A DNA stretch of 64,000 nucleotides from Alicyclobacillus_A sp963788285 (GTDB lineage: Bacteria > Bacillota > Bacilli > Alicyclobacillales > Alicyclobacillaceae): the NCBI GenBank assembly GCA_963788285.1, contig CAWBGB010000014.1, forward strand, positions 62,001-126,000. Reading direction: 5' to 3'. The notes below the pieces were generated by a model. That model was not told the origin of the DNA. It saw only the letters and a list, made by a program, of their open reading frames with translations, and did no database searches. The position numbers and the translations under genes are program-made. Positions within the stretch are counted from its first letter, which is position 1. Each line of letters starts with the position of its first letter. Shown piece after piece: positions 36,664-45,806 of this stretch.

Positions 36664-37539
36664 TTACCCAAACAACTGTTTAAATAACCCAGCAATCGCA
36701 AGAATAATGTTGTGGAAAAATTGAACAATCGCATTTGCTTGTTTAGGGTGATTATGAATAAATTGATTCAAATTATCTCGGACATTCAATGCTTCTTTGG
36801 AAACCACATTCCAGTTGATATGTAATCCGTTAATCTTTTTTAACAAATCGACCAAAGAATTCATTTGGCTGTCATTCAAGTGAATGCCCATTTGGTTTGC
36901 GACCTGTGAAATCAAATTCCGATATTGATGGTCGGTTTGCGGATGTTCCTGCGATAGCTTGGTTTTCAACTCACTCACGAAAGCTGCCGCCTTATCTGGG
37001 TTGCCGATTTGTTGCCCGAGCTGTGCAGTTTCTACCAGTTCTTGATTAGCGACTGCCTTTCGAGTAGAACCTAGCGGATGTCCAGTCGCCACTTCAAAAG
37101 CTTTCGTGATGCCAACCAGAGCAGCGGTTCCCGATACTGGAAAAGGTGCTTCTACGGTGACATTCGCATCTTTCACGCCTGCCGTTAGAAGGGCGTTTGA
37201 ATACATGCTTGGACTCACCCAGGTAATGTTTTTGGTTGAAACATGAATTCCATATCCCGGTGGTTCAAAGACAATCAAACTTGAGGAAATCGCACGTGTA
37301 CCTATCATTGCGGCAGGAACGACTCCTTGCAGTGCTTGCTCTTCATCCGCGTGCGTGACCGTTATCACCTGGTCACTGCTGGTGTAGGAAAAGTCGGTTT
37401 CAATTTGTTGTTTTTGTGCGTTTGTTAAATCATTTCCTAAGGTAATAATTCGATCGCCAACGGTCGCATCTGCAAAGACAGGTTGGAGGAATAAAAAACC
37501 CGTTAAAACGATCCCAAGGAAAATTCTTCGTTTTTTCAT
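36664..37539 (-). CDS. exported DUF1002-domain protein
   Basis: 291 residues from MKKRRIFLGIVLTGFLFLQP, a signal peptide cleaved near VFADA. The mature part begins TVGDRIITLGNDLTNAQKQQ, with YGIHVSTKNITWVSPSMYSN and AALVGITKAFEVATG, the DUF1002 core. It ends in a helical region and a hydrophobic tail (IVQFFHNIILAIAGLFKQLF) that may anchor it. Function unknown; DUF1002 proteins are secreted proteins of Firmicutes. The frame is open to 37659, but the signal peptide fixes the start at 37539 (or ATG 37554). A terminator follows. Confidence 0.85.
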   Translation of the reverse strand: MKKRRIFLGIVLTGFLFLQPVFADATVGDRIITLGNDLTNAQKQQIETDFSYTSSDQVITVTHADEEQALQGVVPAAMIGTRAISSSLIVFEPPGYGIHVSTKNITWVSPSMYSNALLTAGVKDANVTVEAPFPVSGTAALVGITKAFEVATGHPLGSTRKAVANQELVETAQLGQQIGNPDKAAAFVSELKTKLSQEHPQTDHQYRNLISQVANQMGIHLNDSQMNSLVDLLKKINGLHINWNVVSKEALNVRDNLNQFIHNHPKQANAIVQFFHNIILAIAGLFKQLFG

Positions 37540-37638
37540 GTTGCTCACTCTCATTTCATGTTCCCGCTTACGCACTGACGGGTCCGTTCCAATGGTACAA
37601 AGAAACTGCGTTTCCTCCAACCCACACAAGGTGATGAA

Positions 37639-37663
37639 ATCCTGCGAATGAGCGAGCATTCGC
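37639..37663. repeat. repeated hairpin motif, copy 2
   Basis: AATCCTGCGAATGAGCGAGC matches 31601-31620 exactly and continues ATTCGCG, forming GCGAATG-AGCGAG-CATTCGC. It lies 100 bp upstream of the DUF1002 start, in the divergent direction. Confidence 0.55.
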
Positions 37664-37962
37664 GTGAAAACAACACGGGAGATGTAGAACCAAATTCAGG
37701 AGGACCGCAAGAGTCTTTGACCTTTTGTTCATGAATGCACTCTAAAAGTGAATGATAACGAGATGCGTGGATGTATGTCTGGGTTCATGGTAAACCCGAT
37801 ATCGTTTCCGACAATGCCCTCTCGCCAAATACGGAGAACTTTGAATGGAGCCTAACTGCCCTTGAGCTCAAGATGAAACGCAATATTGCGCGCTCGCACC
37901 CGGATGCTCGATACACACCCGGGCGCACCCCATCCACATTGTCCATCCCATAAGTCTCTTAA

Positions 37963-39482
37963 CTCAAGTTTCGCACCCTTAGGCAGCCAGCTTTTCCTTG
38001 ATAGCGCTGGGTAAATGGGTGATAAACTGTTCAACAATCATGTCAATCACGGTACCGTTATGAACATCTGCTGCCTCCATGATGGACCGTAGCAGTTCGA
38101 TCAACAGACGCATGGCGTCGGCGAACCGGATGTCTTCGAGCTCGTCACAGCAGTCGAAGAAGAGAGCTCCTATCGTTCTTGGATCCTTCTCGTCCCGAGC
38201 AGCCGTCGACAACATGATGTATCGTGCGAAGACGATGGTGGTGTGGGCAAACATTTGGTCGTATGTACGTCCCTGCAACTCCTTCGCCAGTCGAAGATGG
38301 GATTTACTGACTTTGAAGAAGGTCTCAATGTCCCACCGCTTTCCGTAGATGCGAATAACTTCATCGTCTGAGAGGCGTGTATCTGTGGAAAGTAACGCCA
38401 GCCATTGCCGGGAAAGGTTCCTGTCTCGTACAAACACAATCTTCACGGGGACCGGGTTATCCTTTGCATCTCGCCCAATCGACACATTCACGGAAGCAAG
38501 GATCTTTGCTCGTCCACGGCGTTTTCTCAGAGCAGAATACAACTCTTTGAGTGTGAGCCGTCGTCCTTCGTATTCGTAGCGAACCTTGGGCGTGGCTTTG
38601 AGCATACAGACAACGTGTATCGAATGGTCTAAAGCTCTAAGAATGGTCGCCGGATGTGCAAACCAACTGTCAAACAGCAGGTATTTAGCGGTAATGCCCA
38701 TGCCTTGTACCTGGGTCAGCAATCCGAACAGAGCGTCCGTTGCCTTTTGCATGCTCTCTTTCCGACGCTTGTAACCGCAGGTGCGTTTGTCGATGGAATC
38801 TTCAACATCACACAGGCGATTACGCTCGTTTTCAGAACTGAGCAACGAAAAGGCGACCGGCACGAACGAATTCCCGTCTGACCAGCCCAGTGTCAGCATT
38901 CGGAAACCACGAACGAATTTGTGAGACACGTGGTCGTAGACCCTGGCGAGCAATTCGACTTTCTTACTGCGACTGCGACTAAACAGCGAATCGTCGACAA
39001 TGAGTACATCTGCCCTGTCATCTGAAGTAAGCCGAGACATCCGTTGTACAACGGCAGCGCTCAACAGTAGCAGAAACCGACGCCAGTTGTGCCGAGGGGA
39101 ATTCAAGAACCGATACACCGTGTCTTTGCCAAACCCGTCTCCGCCTGACTGCTTTAGCCAACGGTTCAGGCTTCGCTGAGTGAATACGAGACTGAATATA
39201 GCTCGGAACACATCCAGGACAGCAATACCAGCTTGCTTGGTGATGTTCGACTGCTTCAGGAGTCTTGCTATCCTGTACTCCTTGAAAAAGGCAAAAATCA
39301 TGGATTGGAGTTGATCTTGGTGTTGAGGTTCACGTACCATAAGGGCAAACATCCTCTTCTCTGTAGATTGTTGTCTCGTCAACTTCAGTCTACCAGAAAA
39401 TGAGGGTGTTTTTTCCTTTTCAGCGCCTGAAATCCCAGTCGTACCAAGGGATCATTGACTCAACCCGGGTGCGAAACTTGAG
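37963..39482 (-). mobile_element. IS4-family insertion sequence, intact
   Basis: 1520 bp bounded by perfect 16-bp inverted repeats CTCAAGTTTCGCACCC/GGGTGCGAAACTTGAG and flanked by direct repeats CTCTTAA (37956-37962 and 39483-39489). Confidence 0.9.
37979..39352 (-). CDS. IS4-family transposase
   Basis: About 457 residues. DDE catalytic residues: DVLIVDDSLFSRSRSKKVEL (first Asp), YLLFDSWFAHPATILRALDH (second Asp) and the IS4 signature Y(2)R(3)E(6)K in IYGKRWDIETFFKVSKSHLR with the catalytic Glu. Length and motifs are intact, so it may be active. The start is uncertain: ATG 39352 or 39340; the frame opens at TTG 39382. The stop codon is immediately inside the left inverted repeat. Confidence 0.92.
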   Translation of the reverse strand: MFALMVREPQHQDQLQSMIFAFFKEYRIARLLKQSNITKQAGIAVLDVFRAIFSLVFTQRSLNRWLKQSGGDGFGKDTVYRFLNSPRHNWRRFLLLLSAAVVQRMSRLTSDDRADVLIVDDSLFSRSRSKKVELLARVYDHVSHKFVRGFRMLTLGWSDGNSFVPVAFSLLSSENERNRLCDVEDSIDKRTCGYKRRKESMQKATDALFGLLTQVQGMGITAKYLLFDSWFAHPATILRALDHSIHVVCMLKATPKVRYEYEGRRLTLKELYSALRKRRGRAKILASVNVSIGRDAKDNPVPVKIVFVRDRNLSRQWLALLSTDTRLSDDEVIRIYGKRWDIETFFKVSKSHLRLAKELQGRTYDQMFAHTTIVFARYIMLSTAARDEKDPRTIGALFFDCCDELEDIRFADAMRLLIELLRSIMEAADVHNGTVIDMIVEQFITHLPSAIKEKLAA

Positions 39483-40062
39483 CTCTTAATGATATGTAAT
39501 GTAAGCAACATGACGTCGTCCATGTCAAGCATATAGCCAAGAGCTGTTTCTAGCGTCAAAATATCACCAGACGAAGGTATGCGAAAAATCTGAGTCTTGG
39601 GGAGCGTACAGTAACGCAACCCAGCGTTGATGAAGCGACTCAAGAAGGATATTACGATAGTCGTCACCTAGTTCCGACCAGTGACTTTCCATATATGGCT
39701 TTATTATTGGTTGATCCTCAGTAAGTTTATCGGATATAGCCATTCGTATGGCTATCCGGTAAATGATGAACAACCTTTCGAACGGTCCAACCGCCTGGAC
39801 GATACGGTGTACTTAACTGCTCTGATGATAAGCCTTCTATCGCCAGTCGCAATTTCTCGGGTGCTTCGGATATATCTTCTTGTTTCTGCTGAGAAGTAAC
39901 TTCTTTTGCAGCTTCGAACTTACCGATAGGTTACCTAAGATAATCCATCCGTTCACTCTCCATCTTTTCGAGCTGATGTCGTCGAAATGAAGGTTGTTTG
40001 GTGTACGCACGTCTCACCGGATAATTTACTATGATTGCGCTTTGTCTGACTATACTCATCTT

Positions 40063-40550
40063 CTAGGCGTGATGCGATAATTCGTCAGAACGTCTGCCAC
40101 TGCACAGGCCACGGTTGTAGTGCAAGATGAGGTTGTCCCTCTGCGTAATGATCGAATTGAGCGAGAGATTGATGCATCCGAAGGATACGTCAAATTGGCC
40201 ATTCAGAACGTACAGTGCACCGTATCGAATGTTGGGCTGGTCAGTGAGCTTCAATAAAAAGCAACGGTACATGGTCACAATGTGACGTCTACTGAACTAC
40301 AACGCATTCTCAACAAGTCTCGTTCAAAAAACTGTTGACACCAATACTGGGGCTTTTCAGGGCACCCAACTTCGGGCCCTACTAACCGAAAGCCAGCTGC
40401 ACGGAAGACAAAGTACAAGACCCTAAAAGTGGGCATGTTAGGCTTGAGTTCTGTGACCTTTTGGACGTTGTAGTCTGCAACCTGGTAGCCGAACCGATAT
40501 ATCCGTAATGTAGGGCTTTTGTGGTTCAATTCGAGATTGGGGATTTTCAT
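40063..40550 (-). CDS. two short overlapping hypothetical frames
   Basis: 40275-40550 encodes MKIPNLELNHKSPTLRIYRF, then GYQVADYNVQKVTELKPNMP, and ends in TTGTGA, overlapping a GTG-started frame 40063-40278 (MTMYRCFLLKLTDQPNIRYG). Composition is protein-like but no family is recognised and ribosome sites are weak. They may be halves of one frameshifted gene. Confidence 0.25.
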
Positions 40551-40697
40551 TTCAATGTTCGCTTGTCACTAGGTGTATAACGAATAAGGTGGCGTCGACC
40601 CTAGGACAAGGTGGCATAGGGCGAAGGTGACGTTAACACCCGCCATGGGACGTAAGATGAATTCCTTATTATCTGGAGTGTAAAAATGCGGCATCCA

Positions 40698-40979
40698 CTA
40701 AATCTCCCGTTTTAGAATGAATCCTGGAGGGGCACCTAACATTTGTTCAGCTTCAAAATAAACAACTTTACCCGAGATACATGAAATAAAAGAAGGCAGA
40801 CCAAGACCAACTGCATGCTCTAAAACTGTATGCAAAGATACTTTTTTACCATTAATCCCCTCGATCCATGAGATTGCATAACAGGGCTTTCCCGCTCCAT
40901 AACTTTTCAGCAAAGTCTCAATTTCAATGGGATTGGAATTAGGCTTCCGTATTTCAACCACATGTTGTTTAAGCAGCAC
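40698..40979 (-). CDS. hypothetical protein
   Basis: 93 residues from GTG 40979: LLKQHVVEIRKPNSNPIEIE, TLLKSYGAGKPCYAISWIEG, INGKKVSLHTVLEHAVGLGL, PSFISCISGKVVYFEAEQML. No ribosome site of note and no family recognised; possibly an N-terminally truncated gene. Confidence 0.35.
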   Translation of the reverse strand: MLLKQHVVEIRKPNSNPIEIETLLKSYGAGKPCYAISWIEGINGKKVSLHTVLEHAVGLGLPSFISCISGKVVYFEAEQMLGAPPGFILKREI

Positions 40980-42137
40980 GGCGTATTATGATGCATTTTT
41001 TAGAGGCGGACAGCGTAACAGTAGCTGGCAAGTTACTTGGTATTGAACACGTTGCGTGCGTTCCAAGAACGGGCGTATGAGGAAGTCAGTGCAACACGGC
41101 AGTAACTGTGGCTATTTAGAATGTCGAAGCGATAAAGAAGAGCAAGCGTGGCGGCAAACAGATTTCGGGAATGTTCAGCGCGGCTTGTATCATTACACTG
41201 TGAAGGCCACAAAAACAATTGAGAATCAATCCCAGGGCGAGACGGTTTACGTCCGTCCCTACTTCTTGTTCATGTACGCATTGATGAAGCTCTCTAGGTC
41301 TGATAACCGCCTTGGATATGCGACACGCCGTATTCCTCGCCCAATCCTTTTATACTAATAGTTGATGTCCTCGGTAACTCGGTGGAAATACTTCAATGCC
41401 TGGGCACCATCTTTGTATTGTTTGTTCAGGGCCATTTTACGTCTATCCTCCACAAGACACACAATATTGCGAAATGTATACGCAACAGATTCGACACTTA
41501 TTTGCCCGACTTAATGTAGCACACGTGCGGATGAGTACATGATATGAAACTCCTTGCCCGAACGCTTTCTGCGTCACGAGCATAGTACTCGATTGTCCCT
41601 TGAATATTGTGAGGTGGCTAATCAAAAGCTGCGAGAAAGTGTAGTGATGCATGAGAACAATGTGAACAAGATAAAGCCTCAGGACAACTATTGCAACACC
41701 CTGGGTATGGGGAGTCAAACACCGACAGGAGAGATATTATTCGAAAATTATAATTGGGCCTCATGAAATAGACTTAACCTCACTGGGGTTTCAATGCGAA
41801 ATCTACAGTCACGGAATAAAATTTATTCCGTAAAAACAGAAGGACAAATTTGATCTACGTCATGAAAGGCGGTCACTGATGAAGGTGCCCCCCGCTAACA
41901 ACATAGATCTATCCTCTTTGTCAGTGACTGCCGTTTCCGTTTCCTGTGTAAAAAGTCTTGGCAATAACTGCAAGCTCTTGTTGCGAAAACTGTAAAAGGA
42001 CTTCTTGTGTGAGTTCTTTCTGTAGCTCAGACGTAAGGGAGTCTCTTTTGTTGTAAGCTTGTAGTAAACGTCTTTACTTGGCGACATATGAATCATGACA
42101 TATTCAATTGCGTCCTGTTGGCTTTTAAAAGTAAGTA
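40980..42137. other. gene-poor region left of the second IS5-like copy
   Basis: Only short, unsupported frames. A 26-codon minus-strand frame at 41355-41435 (MALNKQYKDGAQALKYFHRV) has GGAGG upstream and could be the head of a lost gene. A perfect palindrome ACGGAATAAA-A-TTTATTCCGT lies at about 41813-41833. A minus-strand frame at 41860-42096 is unrecognised. Confidence 0.35.
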
Positions 42138-43743
42138 GGGTCTGCTGAATGGGTCATGCATCCGCTGGAATGGGAGACGTGATAGTCTGGAGCAGCCATT
42201 CGAGAAAAAGAGTCAAGAAAAGACGGAGGCGTCGCTCCAGGTTCAGTACCAGCAACTGCATCGCGACAACTGTCTCGCTCGTCGCCTGAAGGCGCGCCCG
42301 AATTAGCCCCAGACCATAGAGGCGCTTGCCTTCGCCGAATTTTCCTTCAACTGCATTACGCTCCACTGCGTCCTGCCTCTCTATCTTCCTCTGTTCCGCT
42401 CGCTCCGTCTTCGAGGGCCGGCCCAGCGGCGGTCCACTTAAGCGAATGCCGCGTTCCTTGCAGTAACGCAGGTTCTCCCGGTTCCGGTAGGCCTTGTCGG
42501 CCAGCACGGCCTCTGGATAGTAGCCATAGCGTTCCCGGTAAGCCTCCACCGCCGCCTGCAGGGTGTGACCTTCATGAAAGCTGTCCCAATTCAACCGCTC
42601 TAGTCTTGCGTACCCGTCCACCACACTGATTGCCACTTTTGCGCCGAACTCAACGTTTGCACGTACCTTGCCACGGACGATAGGACGCACATGGGGTTGC
42701 GAGATGCTGACGACCCGATCGTCGATGCGCCGCATCCTCCTGCGGTACATCTCCTCTTGCTGGCGATACAGTTCATGAATGACCAACAGTTGACGATGTT
42801 GCCGAACGCTCAACGCGCTGAGTCCGACCTCATTCCTCAATTTGGCGATGATTCGCAAGTCACGGGCTACAAACCGCAGTTGCTTCCCGATTGCCTTGCG
42901 CAGTGCACGCGGACTCACGCGCCTCTGCTTCGCCACCGTCAGATACGCCTTGTGCGCCTTCTCCCGATAGGTGCGCGGTTTGCGACTACCAGGCTCACGC
43001 ACCGCATGTAAAACGTCAATCATCTTCTCCAACTTCTCCCGAGCCTCATTGAGTAAGGACAGGTCGGTTGGGTAGGCGATGTCCGCCGGGGCACACGTGG
43101 CATCGAGCAACAGCTTACCTTGGTTCGCAGGCGTCTCCTTATCTGTTGATGGCTTGGAGGTGGCGTCCACCTCGGGCTGCCCTGGATGTCCATCATCCCG
43201 GTCATCAGAATCATCGCTTTCGTCTTTCTCCATCACGATCCATTCATTGACCTGGTTGATCACGTCCGGACCAAGTCGCTTGCGAAAGTGCGTCATCAGA
43301 GAGGGATGAAACGGTGGTTCTTCCTGAAAGCTTGGTAATCCGATGAAGTATTGCAAATACGGGTTCTCCGTGATCTGACGAACCGTCTCCCGGTCGCTCA
43401 GACCCAAGCGTTCCTGGATGATGAGTGCACCAAGCGCCACACGGACCGAGTATGCCTTCTGTCCCTTCGTCCAGGATTTGAAACGCTCTCCGTAGTGCTC
43501 TTCAACCTTCCACCAGGGAATCATCTGGGCGAGTTTGACCCAGCGGTTCTCCTGATTCAACTTTCCGCCAAATGGTAGGAAGAAGTCATCCGGCAACAGG
43601 ATCTGTCGTTCAGTCGGTCGATACATAGGTCCCCTCACGTGCAAGGATTTTGACGAGTTTCACGAGAATCCATGCACAAGATTTCGTGATGAAAGGCCAA
43701 GAATCCTTGTCGCTACTGGGTTTTTCAATCGTTCAGCAGACCC
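42138..43743 (-). mobile_element. IS5-like insertion sequence, copy 2
   Basis: 1606 bp bounded by GGGTCTGCTGAA/TTCAGCAGACCC and flanked by direct repeats TAAGTA (42132-42137 and 43744-43749). Nearly identical to copy 1 but in opposite orientation. Confidence 0.9.
42154..43626 (-). CDS. IS5-like (DUF772 + DDE) transposase, copy 2
   Basis: 490 residues, intact. Same domain order and catalytic residues as copy 1 (LLLDATCAPADIAYPTDLSL; ADKAYRNRENL; NAVEGKFGEGKRLYGLGLIR). Differences: Glu instead of Ala in the acidic linker, Thr instead of Ala in KAYLTVAKQ, and the C-terminus LLQTITSPIPADA instead of LIQTVTCPIPS. These few changes show recent spread of the element in this genome. Confidence 0.92.
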   Translation of the reverse strand: MYRPTERQILLPDDFFLPFGGKLNQENRWVKLAQMIPWWKVEEHYGERFKSWTKGQKAYSVRVALGALIIQERLGLSDRETVRQITENPYLQYFIGLPSFQEEPPFHPSLMTHFRKRLGPDVINQVNEWIVMEKDESDDSDDRDDGHPGQPEVDATSKPSTDKETPANQGKLLLDATCAPADIAYPTDLSLLNEAREKLEKMIDVLHAVREPGSRKPRTYREKAHKAYLTVAKQRRVSPRALRKAIGKQLRFVARDLRIIAKLRNEVGLSALSVRQHRQLLVIHELYRQQEEMYRRRMRRIDDRVVSISQPHVRPIVRGKVRANVEFGAKVAISVVDGYARLERLNWDSFHEGHTLQAAVEAYRERYGYYPEAVLADKAYRNRENLRYCKERGIRLSGPPLGRPSKTERAEQRKIERQDAVERNAVEGKFGEGKRLYGLGLIRARLQATSETVVAMQLLVLNLERRLRLFLTLFLEWLLQTITSPIPADA

Positions 43744-43828
43744 TAAGTATGCCTGTGTCTTGGGATGCATACTTGTTTAGCAGGGATTGGACTTCCGGAT
43801 TTTCAATGCCTCATTGATCTGTTGTTTT

Positions 43829-43942
43829 TCAATTTAGAACGACTTTTTCACTAATTTTATCTATCAGTGAACGCTTAGCGTACCAACCACCACCAACGAT
43901 AACAATCGCCAATATAATCACAGTGGTAAGGAATTTCTTCAC
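43829..43942 (-). CDS. small single-span membrane protein
   Basis: 37 residues from GTG 43942: VKKFLTTVIILAIVIVGGGW then YAKRSLIDKISEKVVLN. One N-terminal transmembrane helix followed by a short basic/amphipathic tail. AGG lies at a suitable distance in ACAGGTTCTTGTG. It may be a genuine small protein; it is too short to assign. Confidence 0.4.
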   Translation of the reverse strand: MKKFLTTVIILAIVIVGGGWYAKRSLIDKISEKVVLN

Positions 43943-44142
43943 AAGAACCTGTCCTTCCCGCAACGAGTAAAACAAAAAATGCCCTCACCTCGTCATGGTT
44001 GGTCTGTTACTCCGTCACTTGCGACGCCTGTTGCGCCAGGTACCGGGCCTGTGGAATGTTCAGAACAACGGGTCGGAGTGTATTAATAAGGATGTTTTGA
44101 TCAACTCTTCGCGATTACTTGTAAGCAAATCATGAAAACGTT

Positions 44143-45087
44143 ATGTTTGATATATTACAAAAATACTCATCATCATCCCGTGTTTGCGAGAGGATGAGTC
44201 TATTGCACGAAATCATTGGACAAGCATGGGAACACCTCGGGAAATACGGAACTGCAGTTGCACTGCTATGCATCTGTATACTGATTTTGTTCATCGTCAT
44301 TATGTCCATCGTCCGTCATAAGCGTGGCGACGAAATCGAACTTGATTTCAAAATAACCAAGGTTACTTTGAAACCGAATTCGGAAATTCGACGCCTTGAA
44401 ATCGCATTACAGAAACTTACAACCGAGTATGAAACGGTTAGCAGGGATTCTCGTCACAAAGTGGCTGTACTGAATTTCCTCGACCAAGTTGGACAGAACG
44501 CACAAATGGTTCTCCAAACAGTTTTATCTAATGTGTCCGAAAATTCAACAGAGCAAGAGATGCATAACTATTTCGATCAGGCATTGTCGTTTATACTACA
44601 TATCATTGAGTACTCCGTGAGAGATGGTAAGAGCGGTCTTTCGCGCATTGCCATATTTGTACCTGACGAAAGCAAGGATAATCTCGTTATGTTAAAGGGA
44701 TTAGGATACTCGCCTCAGGGTCAATCCAATTTGACTCTTCCAATGGAGAGTTCATTTGCAGGCGGAGCATTTAGAAACAAAGAAGTTTATCACACGGGAG
44801 ACATACAGTCACTTACCGGTGGATTTGTGAAATTGGACCAGCAGCGGCGCAGCTATCATTCACTTGTATGTGTACCCATCATGTGGCTGGGAACCCCTTT
44901 GGGTGTTCTGAATGTAGATTGCGCTGAAAAGGATGCGTTTTCCGCTGATGACACAGATGTAATCAAATTTTTCGCGAACCAGCTTGCTTTACTTCTGTTT
45001 GCTCGTAACATAGAATTCGAGATAAATAAGGTGAAATCCTCGTCTGCAGCAACCCATGTGAAAGGAGCCGGGTCAAATGGCACGTAA
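44143..45087 (+). CDS. membrane-anchored GAF-domain sensor protein
   Basis: 314 residues. One transmembrane helix at about 40-60 (AVALLCICILILFIVIMSIV), a coiled-coil region about 80-130 (EIRRLEIALQKLTTEYETVS), then a GAF domain about 135-295: ALSFILHIIEYSVRDGK, ESSFAGGAFRNKEVYHTGDI, HSLVCVPIMWLGTPLGVLNV and FFANQLALLLFA. There is no kinase, cyclase or effector domain, so it probably signals through a partner. The 3' end overlaps the start of a 63-codon gene, which is therefore the best partner candidate. The start is not well marked; ATG 44194 is an alternative. Confidence 0.8.
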   Translation: MFDILQKYSSSSRVCERMSLLHEIIGQAWEHLGKYGTAVALLCICILILFIVIMSIVRHKRGDEIELDFKITKVTLKPNSEIRRLEIALQKLTTEYETVSRDSRHKVAVLNFLDQVGQNAQMVLQTVLSNVSENSTEQEMHNYFDQALSFILHIIEYSVRDGKSGLSRIAIFVPDESKDNLVMLKGLGYSPQGQSNLTLPMESSFAGGAFRNKEVYHTGDIQSLTGGFVKLDQQRRSYHSLVCVPIMWLGTPLGVLNVDCAEKDAFSADDTDVIKFFANQLALLLFARNIEFEINKVKSSSAATHVKGAGSNGT

Positions 45088-45268
45088 TATGACCAAGCAA
45101 CGACGCCAAGATCGTTCTCCGTCTCCCATGAATCAGTACTATGCTGGGCAAATCACTGCTAAGGAATATGTGGAAATGATTTCCCGTTCTTTGACAGCTG
45201 ACAATACCCGCAGGGCCTCCGAAAAAAGAGTCAAACGCATACTCAAAGTGTTGGAACATACGGTATAG
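45077..45268 (+). CDS. small basic protein coupled to the GAF sensor
   Basis: 63 residues: MARNMTKQRRQDRSPSPMNQ, YYAGQITAKEYVEMISRSLT, ADNTRRASEKRVKRILKVLE. Very basic at the N-terminus, helical after residue 25. AAAGGAG lies 9 nt before the ATG and the gene overlaps the GAF gene by 11 bp, so the two are translationally coupled. Family unknown; could bind nucleic acid or the GAF protein. Confidence 0.65.
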   Translation: MARNMTKQRRQDRSPSPMNQYYAGQITAKEYVEMISRSLTADNTRRASEKRVKRILKVLEHTV

Positions 45269-45276
45269 TTCATAAA

Positions 45277-45312
45277 ACGATTCGCCCCTACCTCTAGGTA
45301 TGGGGTCGTCTG
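45277..45312 (+). terminator. terminator-like hairpin after the GAF operon
   Basis: CCCCTACC-TCTA-GGTATGGGG with outer ACGA/TCGT pairing; only a weak T-run. Confidence 0.4.
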
Positions 45313-45806
45313 TAATACCTCTTTAGCTACCCACCACCAAGTAAAGAAAGCCTCTGATGCGGTTGCTAACACTTTCAAATGTGTCATAGGCGAAGCCTCT
45401 CTTTTTTGCTTTGTCACGATACAACATAGTAACTGTATGAGCGGCGCTCCATGCTTTCTGGCCATATTCTGACTCAAATTGATCATCCCTGACCTGACTC
45501 CATCATCACTATACGATACGGCATCTGGCCAGAGTCGACTGACATTCGAAGGTGTTTTCAAAGTCAAGTCAAGCAGTCTGGTATTCGGCTGTTTCGACAA
45601 AACACATAGCAATACTGTTTTGCCCCTTTCACAGTTCCGCTCCAACTCGTCACCTAGAATCGTTACAAATCCACTTTCATGAGATTCCGAGGACGTAAGG
45701 CAATGATTCTAGAAAGTTGGTAATTCGTTCTGCCGCGGCTTAACCGTAAATAACCAATCCTAAGAACGTGCTGAACAACAAACCATTACATGGGAACGGG
45801 AAGCAA
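45313..45806 (-). other. region with a C-terminal protein fragment of unknown family
   Basis: On the minus strand about 45478-45319 reads FESEYGQKAWSAAHTVTMLY, RDKAKKRGFAYDTFESVSNR, IRGFLYLVVGS and stops. It looks like the end of a real protein, but no start or upstream part in the same frame was found. The rest of the interval holds nothing I recognise. Confidence 0.3.

Larger units (their letters stand above)
37945..39895 (-). pseudogene. YfiT/BstA-type bacillithiol S-transferase (DinB fold), frameshifted and split by IS4
   Basis: Minus strand from about 39895: QQKQEDISEAPEKLRLAIEG, LSSEQLSTPYRPGGWTVRKV, VHHLPDSHTNGYIR, frame change, MAISDKLTEDQPIIKPYMES, ILLESLHQRWVALL, frame change, GDILTLETALGYML and HIIK at 39483. 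The tail RLMGWTMW continues at 37962, on the far side of the IS4 element, with the 7-bp CTCTTAA duplicated. The metal-binding His of VVHHxADSHMN and the WHGxxHxAHI block are recognisable but damaged. Family members conjugate bacillithiol or hydrolyse metal-dependent substrates. Confidence 0.75.

Noticed and set aside
29338..43749. A composite transposon formed by the two inverted IS5-like copies carrying the sedolisin region
   Set aside because: Each copy has its own matching 6-bp duplication (TACGTA; TAAGTA). A composite transposon would show the duplication only at the outer ends, so the copies inserted independently.
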